Shown piece after piece: positions 39,328 through 50,600 of a stretch of 64,000 nucleotides of DNA (position 1 is the first letter of the stretch; every line of letters starts with the position of its first letter). The notes under the pieces are model-generated. The model worked only from the letters and a program-made list of their open reading frames with translations, was not told the origin of the DNA and made no database searches. The stretch is from Zantedeschia hybrid cultivar (taxonomy: Eukaryota > Streptophyta > Magnoliopsida > Alismatales > Araceae). Position numbers and translations under genes: made by a program. The stretch covers positions 978,001 through 1,042,000 of the forward strand of contig JARZZO010000011.1 of the NCBI GenBank assembly GCA_030544215.1. Reading direction: 5' to 3'.

Positions 39328-39339
39328 GCTCTGATACCA
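39328..39339 (-). other. Primer-binding site of the Copia element (initiator Met tRNA)
   Basis: The minus strand reads TGGTATCAGAGC one base inside the 5' LTR. This is complementary to the 3' end of plant initiator methionine tRNA, the usual Copia primer. Confidence 0.95.
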
Positions 39340-39340
39340 C

Positions 39341-40893
39341 TGTTGGGATCGCTGTGTCGGGATCCGATCCTAAAACGCAGCGAAATAAAGAAGTTCGGGA
39401 TCGGATCTGTCCCGTTTCGGTCGTTAAAACTAAAACCGATGTAGATCGATTTACCTTGCGCGGATTCGAATCCGCGTCCGTTTTCCGGTTCCGTCGGAGC
39501 GATGCCGCAAGTCGCGCAGATGCCCGACCTCTAGCGGTATCCACGCGGTTCTCCTCGCGATGGATCGTCCTCGCTTCCTCGCTCGCTGCGGCGCTCGAAG
39601 ATCCCGTCTGACTGCGCGTGATCCGCCGCGACATGCGGATCCAGATTCCCCGTCGAACAGGAAGTGGAGCAGTTGGGAACGGCACGCCCAGAGGAGAGAG
39701 AAAGTGGGGAAGAACGAATGACGGCTAGGTCAGGGTTGCTGGCCCCGGACGTAGAATCCGTTCTTTTATAAAAAGTCAGTTTGCGGTTTTTCACAAAAAT
39801 CCAGACTTATCCGAAATCCTGTCGGATTATCCATCGACTTGAAAACTATTTGCGTGTGACCCTCTAGGCCCAAATACCAGTCCAGTTAATAGCCCATTAA
39901 GTCCAGTAACCCTTTACTGACCCACTGAATTAATTAATATCCTTATATTCAATTAATCAGCCGAATTTAATGTCCCAGAATAAATTCGGACGGACTGCCG
40001 ATCACGTTGGATGCCAAGCAACATCGCGTGGTCCTGGATGGAACTGGGGTTATCGCAACCCTCTATTGGAACCTTTCTGTCATCGGTTAGCGCGCGGATA
40101 TAATCCTTCATCCGTACAATGTTCCCGAATCGACCTAAGGCATGGTTTACTGTTAAACCCTATTTGGTCGATTCACTTGAATCAGATGCTGCTAATCTGA
40201 ATCCGATAACTCCTTATCGATTACAGAGTCCGCCCTGGCCAGGGACTTTAAGCGCATCATTCCCGGAACATTCTCTCTCAAACAACCGAGAGCGGATGAT
40301 CCCGTATTGAACACACAATTACCTTCGAGGGCATTTTCCTGAACCCGATCACTTGACTTATTGATATCCCATGGTTAGGGATTCGTTCGTCAAGGTCAAA
40401 GCTCAGAAACCTACCAACAAGGTATCCTTGGAGTCTCAGGTCCAAGGATCATCCACGCAACCGTGACAATTGAATCGAGCTGGTTAACAGTGAGGTGATT
40501 ACCATCCAGCGATTCATAGTCGGATCAGTTCAGTGAACTCATTCTCCAATGAGCACCTATAGGTTCAGCATAGTGTCTCCACACAAGTGACTTATGGGAT
40601 CAGTCACCCTCATCATATGAGCTGAAGTAACCTATACTAGTCTATCCGGATGTTCGATGTCCTATCTCAAACATCCTATGACTAGGAACAATTAAGAACA
40701 TGTGTTTATAAGTCTTTGGTCCCGTAATTATGATCTCATCATAATCCAAAGACTATTGCACATGTTCATGGACTTCATCGTGATTCGATGAACACAGATC
40801 GAATTAATTACACACAATGAATTATTGCCATTTATTAATAATCTGAATATATACACAGTATCGGATTGGCTTTGAGACCATCTAATACTAACA
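39341..40893 (-). repeat. 5' LTR of the Copia element
   Basis: 1553 bp, same length as the partner LTR. Its minus-strand TATAAAAG box is at 39770-39763. Being 5' in the element's own direction, it carries the promoter for the minus-strand gag-pol transcript. Confidence 0.96.
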
Positions 40894-42505
40894 GTTTCAC
40901 CTTTCCTGCCACCAATAATGCAACATAATATGAAGCTCTAATATCCGGCCTTCATGCCGCAAGGAGACTCGACGTTCAAGAGTTAGCTGCATTCAGTGAT
41001 TCCCAGCTCATAGTCAGCCAGATAACCGGAGAATGTGATGCTCGGGATGCTCTGATGATGACCTATCTCCATGTAACAAAGAACCTCCTTGCTGAGTTCA
41101 TTTATTTTAGCATCAAACATATCCCCCGATCCGAGAACACCAGAGTCGATGCCCTCTCCCAGTTAGCGTCCACCTATAGTAGTGGAGGGAACCGGATGGT
41201 ACTTATAGAAGAACTAAAGGTTCCGAGTGTCGATCGGCTTGAGAAATTAATGCAAACTGAACTCTCGGAAGTCGAGACCTAGATGACCCCATTGTTGAAT
41301 TATATCCTCCGAGGAGAACTCCCATCCGAGGACAAGGAGTCAAGACATATTCGGCTGAGCTCCACTCAATTCCTTCATGTATATGGTCTATTATACAAAA
41401 GATCCTTCGATCGACCCCTTCTCAGGTGTCTCGTCTCAACTTGGCCGAGACCGATTATGCCCTCCGAGAAGTTCACGAAGGAGTATGCGGAGGACATACT
41501 GGGGACCGGGCCTTGGTTCACAAACTATTAAGGCAGGGATACTAGTAGCCGACCCTTCGGCAGGACGTAGCCAACCTCGTCCGACGTTGTGACCAGTGCT
41601 AGCGGTTCAACCCTTGATACATCAGTCGGCCACCCTATTGACATCCTTATCAGCCACCCAGTGGGGCATAGACCTTCTCGGCCCTTTCCCCATAGCTACC
41701 AGTCAGAGGAAATTTTTTATTGTTGTTGTCGATTACTTCACCAAATAGGTAGAGGCCGAGCCACTCGCGACCATAACGTATAACAATGCGTAGAATTTTG
41801 TTTGGAAGTCTATTATCTGCCGTTATGGTGTTCCTCGGGCAATCATATCTGACAATGACAAACAGTTCGATAGCAGCCGATTCAGAGGCAACTGCGAGAG
41901 CTTCGGTATTATGCACAAATGCACTTTAGTAGCCCATACTCAGACGAATGGGTAGGCCAAGGTCACCAATCGTAATATTTTGCATCGGTTGAAGGCACGT
42001 CTCGGCGAAGCTAAAGGCCGATGGGTTGACAAATTACCCAGTGTCTTATGGGCTTATCGGACGACGAGCCGAACCCCTATCGGCGAGACTCCCTTCCGGA
42101 TGGCTTATGGGGTTGAGACAGTGATTTTGATGGAAATCGGCGTCCCGTCTCCGAGGATTCTTACTTAACGATCCGATTACCAATGATGAAGCCTTAAAGG
42201 ATCAATTGGATTTTATTGAGGAGACGAGAAACCTGGCCCGTATCTGGCTCACGGCATATCAACGCATGGCCAAATATCACAACCTCCGAGTGAAGCCCCG
42301 AAGTTTTGAAGCCATGGACCTGGTGCTTCGGAAAGCTCTCGCTTACAAACTGGCTGAGGCCTCCAAAAAGCTGGCTTCCAACTGGGAAGAGCCCTACCAA
42401 GTGAGGGAAGTCATCCGACGAGAGGCATACCGATTGGAGACCCTCTTGGGACAGCCACTTCCTCATACTTGGAATATAGAGCGACTTCATCGCTATTTCA
42501 TGTAA
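40894..42505 (+). pseudogene. Tat Gypsy RNase H (second half), integrase and pol end
   Basis: Continues the frame broken at 31530. It starts TFPATNNAT, then LISGLHAARRL, FSDSQLIVSQITGEC and KHIPRSENTRVDALSQLAS of the second RNase H. The integrase zinc region (VHEGVCGGHTGDRAL) is near 41470, and the core is near 41660-42000 (GIDLLGPFP, VVVDYFTK, SDNDKQFDS) with several stops. SVLWAYRTTSRTPIGETPF follows at about 42040. The end is at 42505, after LASNWEEPYQV and LPHTWNIERLHRYF, the usual Gypsy pol terminus. Confidence 0.85.
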
Positions 42506-42578
42506 AACCTATTCGGCTTCGTCCGAATGTAAAGTCGTGGGAATTCAATAAAAAGGCACAAATTGGGGGTGATAAATC

Positions 42579-42890
42579 TGCAGCCCTATTTCTTTTAAGT
42601 CTGTTTAAACTGTATCGGGAGCAGCTTCGGCTGTGCAAACCATATCGAGAACGGCCCTATTTCTTCTAAGTCTATGTAAACCATACTGAAAGTAGTTTTG
42701 ACTGTGCAAACCATATCGAGAGCAGCCGTATTTCTTCTAAGTTCGTGTAAACTGTACCGGCAGCAACTTCGACTGTGCAAACCGCATCGGGAGTGGCCCT
42801 ATTTTTTCTAAGTCTGTGTAAACCGTACCGAGAGCAACTTCGGCTGCACAAACTGTATCGGAAGCGGCCCTATTTTCTTAAATCAGTAGG
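42579..42890 (+). repeat. 71-bp tandem repeats downstream of Gypsy pol
   Basis: A unit containing GGCCCTATTTCTTCTAAGTC and TGTGCAAACC recurs with its CCCTATT word at 42584, 42655, 42726, 42797 and 42868, an exact 71-bp period. Copies differ by a few bases. Tandem repeats in the 3' non-coding region are typical of Tat-lineage elements. Confidence 0.9.
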
Positions 42891-43090
42891 AAACATATCA
42901 AACGAGACTATAAGCATTTTTAGACGAACCATACTCATATATATCTAAGAGCAATTTCACAAAGGTATAGCCATTCTATATTAGGTCAAAAGATAGGAGA
43001 AAAAATCTTGGATTACATAAGGTATCGGCTTTACAAAAAGAGAGTCGAAGCAAGACTCGGCTCGCCGACTACTTCTCAACAAAAAGAAGA

Positions 43091-43091
<1 letters not shown>

Positions 43092-43169
<78 letters not shown>

Positions 43170-43175
43170 GGGGGG
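43092..43175. repeat. GA microsatellite followed by a 17-base G run
   Basis: About 33 GA units (43093-43158) pass directly into 17 G. It interrupts the 3' part of the antisense ORF region and yields meaningless repetitive translations. Confidence 0.9.
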
Positions 43176-43259
43176 AGGAGTACTAGCCCAATTCAAATAC
43201 CAACTCCTCCCTATCAAAACTGAGGAGTGAGTTGCCTGGAGTAGCCGGAGTGGATGGAG

Positions 43260-46130
43260 ACGCGCCGCTTGGTGAGGGGCCGTCAAGACTCTCTCGACCT
43301 TAAGCTTGGACCACCACTTTAGAAGCTTCGTTGCCGTAGCTTCATCCAGGAGGCCAAGGCCGGTTAGGTCTGACACTCGGCAAGCCTTGTGTGCCACGGC
43401 GAGCCCAAGGTCTAAGACCATCTACGCCACGTTGGCCCTGGCCATAAGCAAAGTCTCGGCGTACTCCGGCCCAAACTTGTACACTTCGACGGCGCATAGC
43501 ACATTCTCCTCGGCCTTGCACGCATTCTCCTCGGCCTTGTCCGCCCGGGCATTGGTGGCAACAAGGGCATCAACATGCTGTTCATTTTGTTTTGCAAGTT
43601 CCTTATGAAGCCAGGAGACAACTTCGTTCTTCTCTGATAGCAATGCGTGAAGGCCATCCCTTTCCTTGTCGGCCCTCTCCCGGGCCTCGGTGGCAGAGCA
43701 CTTTTCCGCCTTCAGCTTCATTAGCTTGGCACCAACTCGAGCGTTCATATCAAGGAGGGCATCGATGTTGCCCTCCAGTTCCCATTGGACCGCACCTACC
43801 TTACCAGCAACTAGGTGGTCCGCGGCCTTGTCTACGTCCTTCAGTTCCTAGACGTGGGCGAAGCGGTGGGCGAACGCCCCGCATAAAGTCACGGTCTGAA
43901 GACAAAGGGAAGATTAAGAAAATATCACTGAAGGAAACAAGGCAAAACTATGAAACGAGACTAAAGTATGCTTACTTGAACCATGTGGCACACGTACTGT
44001 GCTGTGAGGCCCTCGATGGAGATGGTCTATAACAACCCGCTATCCTATAATCAGGAATCCGATTACTAAATGGGTATCGAACCATTAAAATTAGGAGCCA
44101 AACTAGGATCTTAAATAAGTTTGGAAATAAATGATAAATTGAGCTAAACATTCCACACAACATCGAACTGTAAAGTAAAAGTGCAAGAAATGAAATTGTT
44201 ACAGTCTGACTCGATTCAGCAAATAAATATATAGTCTGCAACTGAAAGGAAATAATAGTGCATACACACCATAAATAAAGGTACAACTACATCGGGGCAT
44301 ACCCCGGAACGGTGGTTGCTGGCGCCCAACCCGAGACGGAACTCACAAGTCATGTGCCTGCTGGGAACCCTCACCTAAAAATGCAGGGAGTGAGTCACAC
44401 TAGAATAGACTCAGTAAAGATCTTGCGATCCTTACCTCGCACACACACCTACACAACCGCAACACAACAAAGAGATATATGCAAGATATGCACAAATTAA
44501 GCGATAAAGAAACCACACGTCCACAATAAGAAACACACAAAAATCTGCCAAGTCGAACAGGAAAATACCGACCCGTTGCGATGGAACAACAATCCCTCGG
44601 ATAGCGCGCAAAGACCCAAACCAAGAGATCCAATATCAAAACAGACCCGATAACTAAATATGAAACCTCAATCTTTACAGTCCTCAGCTTGTCCTGGGCC
44701 AGAGGAAGAGCGAGACCCTGGGCCAACTTGAGATAAGTCCTGGAGTCGTCCACAGACTCATCTATGAACATGCCGAGGTCCGGGCGCCAAGGCTCGTGCC
44801 CATATTCTCGGGACATATGCGTCCCAGCCGGGCCAAAAGGGAAGGACAGTGATGTCCCTCCGGTGGTCTCTGACTCCAGGGGCCCCGGTTGAGGCGGAGG
44901 AGGAGCTGAGAGTGGCGCGTCCCTTGCCACGGTTCTCTTTTTAGCTACACGAGCCGCCTCGTGTTCATCCTTTATTTTTCTCCTCTCGGTCGAGTCGCCT
45001 TCGTAGGTTATGGACTTGCCTTTTGCCGCTTTCTCCCGCTCTACGATCGTGGCAGCTGCGCGGCCCTCGAGGGAAGTGGCTGTTTGTAGGGTTGACGAGG
45101 CTGGGCCTGCTGCTCGAAGCCTCCCCACTATCGATACAAGCTGAGCAACATATCTACAAACAAGAGAAGACAATAATCAAAAGAAGATCAGCATTTTAAG
45201 AAATAGAAATGACCTGAGACCAGCTTCCCTCGACACCGACAATAATGTCCTTGTCATTAGACACTTCATGGACTTCAGCCGAATCCTCGGCCACTGGTAG
45301 TACAACCGGCACCGAGGTAGTCCCGGGGGCCTCGGTCTCAGTTGCCTCCTCAGCCTTTGGCCAAGAGGTAAGTAGGGACCCGCTCGAGCTAGCATATTTT
45401 CTGGGTCCGGCCAGGCTCCCACTGAAGTCAACTCTCTAGCCATTGGCCAGCAGCACATTAACATCCACCGGAGACTAGTCTATTATTCGCTTAGCCTTGG
45501 CCAGTTGTTCTTTGCTAAGTTTAGGGGTGTTCGCCACGCCCTTGGCTAAAAGCCTCCACTCAAGTGGAAAGGGCCAGACGCCATCTTTCCCTTCTAAGAA
45601 GCAGGCAAAGAAATATCCCTCCTTCCAATGATGGATGGACGAGGGCTTCCCAGAAAAGATTACCCGGCCTGACCGGGTGGTGAAGCAGAATCAAGAGGAT
45701 TTCCCTTGGAATTTTATTTTGAAAAGGTAGCAAAAAATAGCTACCGAAGGGGCTAAAGAAAGGACGAGGTATCTGATGAAAATCCGTCAAGAGTTCGGAA
45801 AAATTTGAGATGGGAAGAGACCGTAAATACGTAGAAGGTCACAGATGAAGGGATGAAGGAGAACCCGAAACTCGGCGCGGAAGTTGTGGTCATAAATGGA
45901 AAAACTACTCGTTCGAGGGGGGTTTGCTCTGGAATCCAGCCGGGGTTTGATAAGATGAATCCAATATGGGATGTCATGGCATTCCTACATCTTGGCGACC
46001 GCCTCTCGGCATAGATTGGATGGTACATCTGAGACCAGCTTGCCCGATTTTTAGCTATTCCCGATTGGCTCGGTTTGTTGGGTCCTAATAGGTCCAGACA
46101 TGTTGGGAGTGAGGCGACCTCGTTCACCAT
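43260..46130 (-). pseudogene. Tat antisense ORF remnant ('putative gypsy-type transposon' protein)
   Basis: On the minus strand, N-terminal pieces at 46130-45480 include IHHWKEGYFFACFLEGKDG and WPFPLEWRLLAKGVAN. This conserved block is found in the antisense-encoded proteins of plant Tat Gypsy elements. A Pro-rich stretch and PDLGMFIDESVDDSRTYLK follow near 44740. After the nested 652-bp element come ISIEGLTAQYVCHMVQ near 44000 and an Ala/Lys/Glu-rich coiled coil at 43750-43430. Several frameshifts and stops are present. Function unknown even in intact elements. Confidence 0.75.
44028..44679 (-). mobile_element. 652-bp LTR-like element inside the Gypsy antisense ORF
   Basis: Plus-strand ends are TATAACAACCCGC and CTCAATCTTTACA. 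Read on the minus strand these are TG... and ...GTTATA, as expected of an LTR with one terminal base changed. Flanks are GTC (44025-44027) and GTC (44680-44682), and merging them restores the interrupted antisense ORF (KLRT joins ISIEGL). It shares its outer parts with the longer element at 61030-63012. Probably a solo LTR, though a 3-bp duplication is shorter than the usual five. Confidence 0.7.
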
Positions 46131-46925
46131 TACAGAAGTAAAGGAATTAACGGAAAAGTAGGACGAGAGAGAGGGCTAGGCCGACTGTGGTTTAAAGGAA
46201 GAGCAGGACAAGCTACTCAAGAAGAGAGAGGAAACGGATATGAAACAATCAAGACAAGACACAGTTAGAGGCTTACCCTTGGATTTGTTTTGCAACCACC
46301 ACTTGAAAAGACGTATTCGGGCCACCCCTGCTACGCTCTCATGCCGAGACCTCAAGATAGAATTTTGCAAATGAGATTCTTCTTGTAGGGCCTAGCGGGT
46401 ATTTATAGGGGCCCTCGAGGGGGCCCGATGGACGATCATCGGCGAGGATCACGCGAACCTTCGGTTCCCTACCTCGGATGATGCCATGTGTCGCTGCTCT
46501 TCAAATGGCGTGCCGACGAATAGTAAATTCAAATTTATTACTGCCTTAATTTGGTGCCTTTGCCTTTCAAAATGACGGTCAAAGTTCTGTCTAGGCCTGG
46601 TTATACGACTCGGTCACATTCTCCCGGATAAGGACAAACTTCGCTCATATTCGATAACATCGGTTACATTCTCCTGGATATGTTGAAAGCCACCGAGTTC
46701 CTCTCAGTATCAAACTTCATATCCGAGAACATCGGTCACATTCTCTCGGATATGCTGAAAGCCACCGAGTTCCTCTCGATATCAGACCTCTAATCCGAGA
46801 ACATTGATCACATCTTCCCGGACACAAGCTTATTATTCGGCTTGCCATCTTGGTCAGTGTTCAATAGATTTTGGCATTACTTCCAGCATCTTGTCAATCT
46901 AAGGTATGCCGAGAATAGGGGGCTA

Positions 46926-47433
46926 TGTGATGGAGTAAGCCGAATGGGCCTAAGTACATGGGCCGAGTGATAGGCCGGGAGCTGGCCAGATTGATCAAGA
47001 GAGCCAAGGGTCGGTTGGGCCATGAGGCAAGGCCCTCTATGACTCGGCCTGATCCGAAGTCAGAAGGGATACGGGCCTTCGGCCCATATAAAAAGAAAGA
47101 AGCCGTAAGTGTTTTGGGAATGTGTGCTCTCATATCCATGAATAATCCCACGAGAAGGTTCTCCCACATATCATTTATAAATAGAATACTACTTGTATCA
47201 GAAAAAGTAAGTGACATAAGCTCAATTTTTCCTTTTAATATGTGCCATACATATTCTCTTCCCAATAATTAACTTGACCATCAAAAAAGGCTCTCATGGG
47301 ACCACACTTGAGGCCCTTACTGATGAGACTTCTACTCCCTACGGGCCGCGTCCTCGGATCCCTCTCGATCTCATATTCTCCTCTCGGTCTCGGATCCCGT
47401 TTCTGAGAATCGTCTGTGATAGCCTCCGCTGCA
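46926..47433 (+). repeat. 3' LTR of the Tat Gypsy element (boundaries approximate)
   Basis: Begins TGTGATGGAGTAAGCC right after the purine tract GAATAGGGGGC, as expected for a 3' LTR. The right end is taken at ...CCGCTGCA, but no 5' partner is left for comparison. Contains a TATA box, see 47087. Confidence 0.6.
47087..47095 (+). promoter_or_regulatory. TATA box in the Gypsy 3' LTR, upstream of the amidase gene
   Basis: TATAAAAAG lies 577 bp before the amidase ATG, on the same strand, after a GC-rich stretch. It is the LTR's own promoter element; it could also start a transcript through the amidase 5' region. Confidence 0.45.
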
Positions 47434-47663
47434 TCATATCCAGGGAAGGGATTTTTTTCAAAGTAACCCCTCATGTGACACTTTCTCCATTCCCCATGAA
47501 AGGTTTTCATAAAAATTCCATCTTCTCCTTTGCACTTACCCAGTGGCATCCTCACCTGCGCAGTGCGCTTACCGGAACCCAACCCTTCATAAACCGGTAA
47601 AAGGGTCGAGCCACCGCCATTGACCAGCCACCGCAGCCGGGGCCTTCCTCTTCTGCCGCCGGC

Positions 47664-50600
47664 ATGCGTCTACATGCATGGCGGACGCGTGGCGGCAAGG
47701 GCGAAGCCACCGCCTCCACCAAAGCCGGGGCCTTCTCCGTCCGCTGCATCTTGACGGCCGTCGTCTTCCTCCTCGCCGGCGCCGCGATCCTGGGCTCGAC
47801 GCCGACCGCCGCGGCAGAAGCAACACGGCGGCGACATCCCAGTGCAGAAATGGTCAGTAAGAAGAAGCCAACTCGTTTTATGTATGCTTCTTTCCCTCGG
47901 CATCGACCTTTGGCGAGCTAACCATGAAATCTATTCAGATGGGAGCAGATGCTAAAGTAGCTTACTTCGTTTTGTGATCTTTTGTAAACGAAGGTGTTGT
48001 TTTTATCGGGTTTCTACTCGATGGAAGAGCATGTCTGGGCCCAAGTTTGTGTTTTTAGCATTCAGTATTTGTTTGCCCATTAAATGATGAGAACATATTG
48101 TTGTTCATTTGTCTGGGGTCACTGGAATGGACTCAAGTTTTATGGGAAGTTGAATGAAGGGCGTGTTTGCTGAATTATAACTGGGGAGGGATTGAATTTT
48201 CTCTTTCCTTTTTTCCTTTTTTTGATGGGTGGTTTGTTGACGCCTTGACCTCAAAATTACTCCCAGCTCAGCTGCTTGTCTTGTCTCAACGTGTTAAGGG
48301 ATCCACGATAACTATGTTCTTTGGAATATGCGTTTCTCTTTCTTGTTTTTTACATATGTCACCATGCACCGTCACCACAATGATTACTTTCGCATCTGAT
48401 GATTTGCGTTTCGTTGCGTTTTATAGAAGCTGAGGTAGTGGGTCCTTGGTTCGTCAGCATACATATCATCAGAAAGCTTAGCATCTTATGCAAGTTTGAC
48501 TATTATCATTTGACATATTACTAGTAGTTCGGCACTGTATCATCACAAAGCTTAGCATCTTAAGCAAGTTTAACTTTCTGATTTTAAAGGACAGATGTGC
48601 ACTTTGTCCTAACCTGCGTATCACAGGTGGGTCATTGTAAAAATCTGTGGAGATTCTCTTCTCCTAAAGTCCATCTTCATTCGCATGTGCATGTGAGAGT
48701 GTACGATAAGATTTGGAAGGTAGAGGGAAACTATCAATTTGGTGTACAGTTTATTTTGTCATTTGTTTTAAAATGACGTCCTTAGCACCTTTTCTGACCA
48801 GGATGGGCTGGAGAAACCTGTTGACAATGTTACCGTTACTGAAGTGGAGGATGGCAAGGCATTGTGTCTTAAAGATGCCTTGGAGTTCTTTGATGCCAGT
48901 TTCTTCAATGTTGCCAAGGTACATATGAATGGACTCAATTGTTGACATATTCCACACAGCAATATTCTGTAAACATATTTTCTTGATCTTTCTTTCTTTA
49001 TATCAATATTTTCAAGTAAAGATAAGTTACAGATACATAAACGAATGTGGAAATGACAAGTAAAATGCATATCTTGCATCTTTTGTAGGTGCGAGAAATG
49101 GCAATGGGTGCAAAAGAACTTAATGTCCCTACATTCAGAGTGAATCATAAGCTGGTTGCTTCTGAAGATGGAGGGTTGCATAACCCCCCTGTTTTAGTTT
49201 TCAACTCAAACTGGGGCAAGAATGGAGCACAAAGGAAAAGTGGAAGATTCAATTATTCTCATGTCAGTGGAATGAAGAGGCCAAATAATGAAGAAGATAT
49301 TGCCTTTATGAGTGTATGCCTGCATTATTGTTTCTTTGTGAGAATGTATTCCGATCTTTCAATACCTTCTATCTTTCTTGATTTTAGAATTTCTGTCAGG
49401 TTCTTGAACTGGGAGAACTAATTAGGACAAAGCAAATAACATCTCAGGAGCTAACTGGCATTTTCTTGCAGAGACTGAAAAGGTAGCTCAAGTTATCATA
49501 TTACTAGTGGAAACATCATATATTCAACTCCTATAGATATTGTGATCTATCTCTTTTAGTATTCCTATTTTCTGATACATACAGAGGAGTTCGTTAGGTA
49601 CAATCGTGTTCTTGAAGCAGTGGTTACATTCACAGAGGATCTGGCTAATAGCCAAGCAAAGAAGGCTGATGAGTTGCTGGAGAAAGGAACATATTTAGGT
49701 AATCTTGCATCTAGTTGTAGTCCAACTGTCACTAAAACTATAGTTTTTTATCTATATGCTTTTAGTTTCTGAATATAGCGCAAATGTTCAGTGCAATAAG
49801 AGATGTAGTTATTCTGGAATATATCAGAGATATGTCACAATAATGCCTCTTTCCTTTAATTCTGGCAAGTTCAGAGGTATATAAGAATCATCTCATTACA
49901 GGGAAAAAGAGAGGAAAAGAGAGGTTATCGGTCAGGACATAGCTTTGTGTGTTGTAAATACCAAAATTTGAAAATAGTGGAACTTCCAGACAGTACATCT
50001 ATTCCAGGAAGGAAAATCTTATGGAGCCCATAAATTCTCTTGGGTTCTCTTGATTTCTTTTGCTGAGCTGTTGTCGTGGACATACAAATTTCTGAACCAT
50101 GTGACGCCATTGCATTTCCTTTGGGCAATAAAAATTCAAATCTTATTCAATATGCTAAGGATGTTTAAGATCAGAACAACAGCAAGAAGTTTGATTGGTC
50201 AACTTCTATTGTTAGAGCATAGTTTTTAATTTGTATAATGAATGGTCATCTCTTTCATATTCCTTTCACTTCGTTGTTTTACTGCCATAGTCTAACATGC
50301 CACTGAAAGGAAAACAAGTTGAATGGAGTCCATCACATGAGGTGTTTATTATTCTAGATTTTGACAAAAATTTCAAACTCACATTGTAGGTCCCCTTCAT
50401 GGAATACCCTATGGATTGAAAGATATTATATCAGTGCCCAAGTATAAGACCACATGGGGTTCAAAGACATTCAAGGATCAAGTTTTGGAAATGGAGGCAT
50501 GGGTCTATAAGAAGTAACTTTGAAATTCAGGCATTTGACTTCACAGGGAAGATAGTTTTATTATCTCACAAAATCACCAGTTAGCACCTTGAACTGTTTT

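Larger units (their letters stand above)
31531..40893 (-). mobile_element. Young, nearly intact Ty1/Copia LTR retrotransposon (9363 bp)
   Basis: Two 1553-bp LTRs (31531-33083 and 39341-40893) begin TGTTRGGATCGCTG and end CTAATACTAACA on the plus strand. They enclose 6257 bp with a primer-binding site, a long leader, one gag-pol frame and a polypurine tract, all in minus-strand order. I count seven differences between the LTRs. With the often used rate of 1.3e-8 substitutions per site per year, that would put the insertion near 0.2 million years ago. The order protease-integrase-RT-RNase H defines Copia; the RT style is Tork-like, but the lineage is a guess. Confidence 0.96.
31526..40898. other. 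5-bp target-site duplication GTTTC around the Copia element
   Basis: GTTTC at 31526-31530 and 40894-40898 flank the TG...CA ends of the Copia element exactly. Removing the element and one copy restores the Gypsy RNase H frame (EYALCF joins TFPATNNAT). Confidence 0.97.
29046..47433 (+). mobile_element. Decayed Tat-type Ty3/Gypsy retrotransposon with nested insertions
   Basis: In order: gag tail (29046-29250), protease region, reverse transcriptase, RNase H, a second 'archaeal-type' RNase H interrupted by the Copia element, integrase, pol end (42505), 71-bp tandem repeats, an antisense ORF, a purine-rich tract (46911-46925) and a 3' LTR. Dual RNase H plus an antisense ORF between pol and the 3' LTR is the known layout of the Tat lineage. 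The 5' LTR and most of gag are missing. Subtracting the two nested insertions leaves about 8.4 kb. Many stops and frameshifts show it is old. Confidence 0.85.

Noticed and set aside
43008..43421. Glu-Arg or Ser-Leu repeat frames
   Set aside because: Translations of a GA microsatellite.
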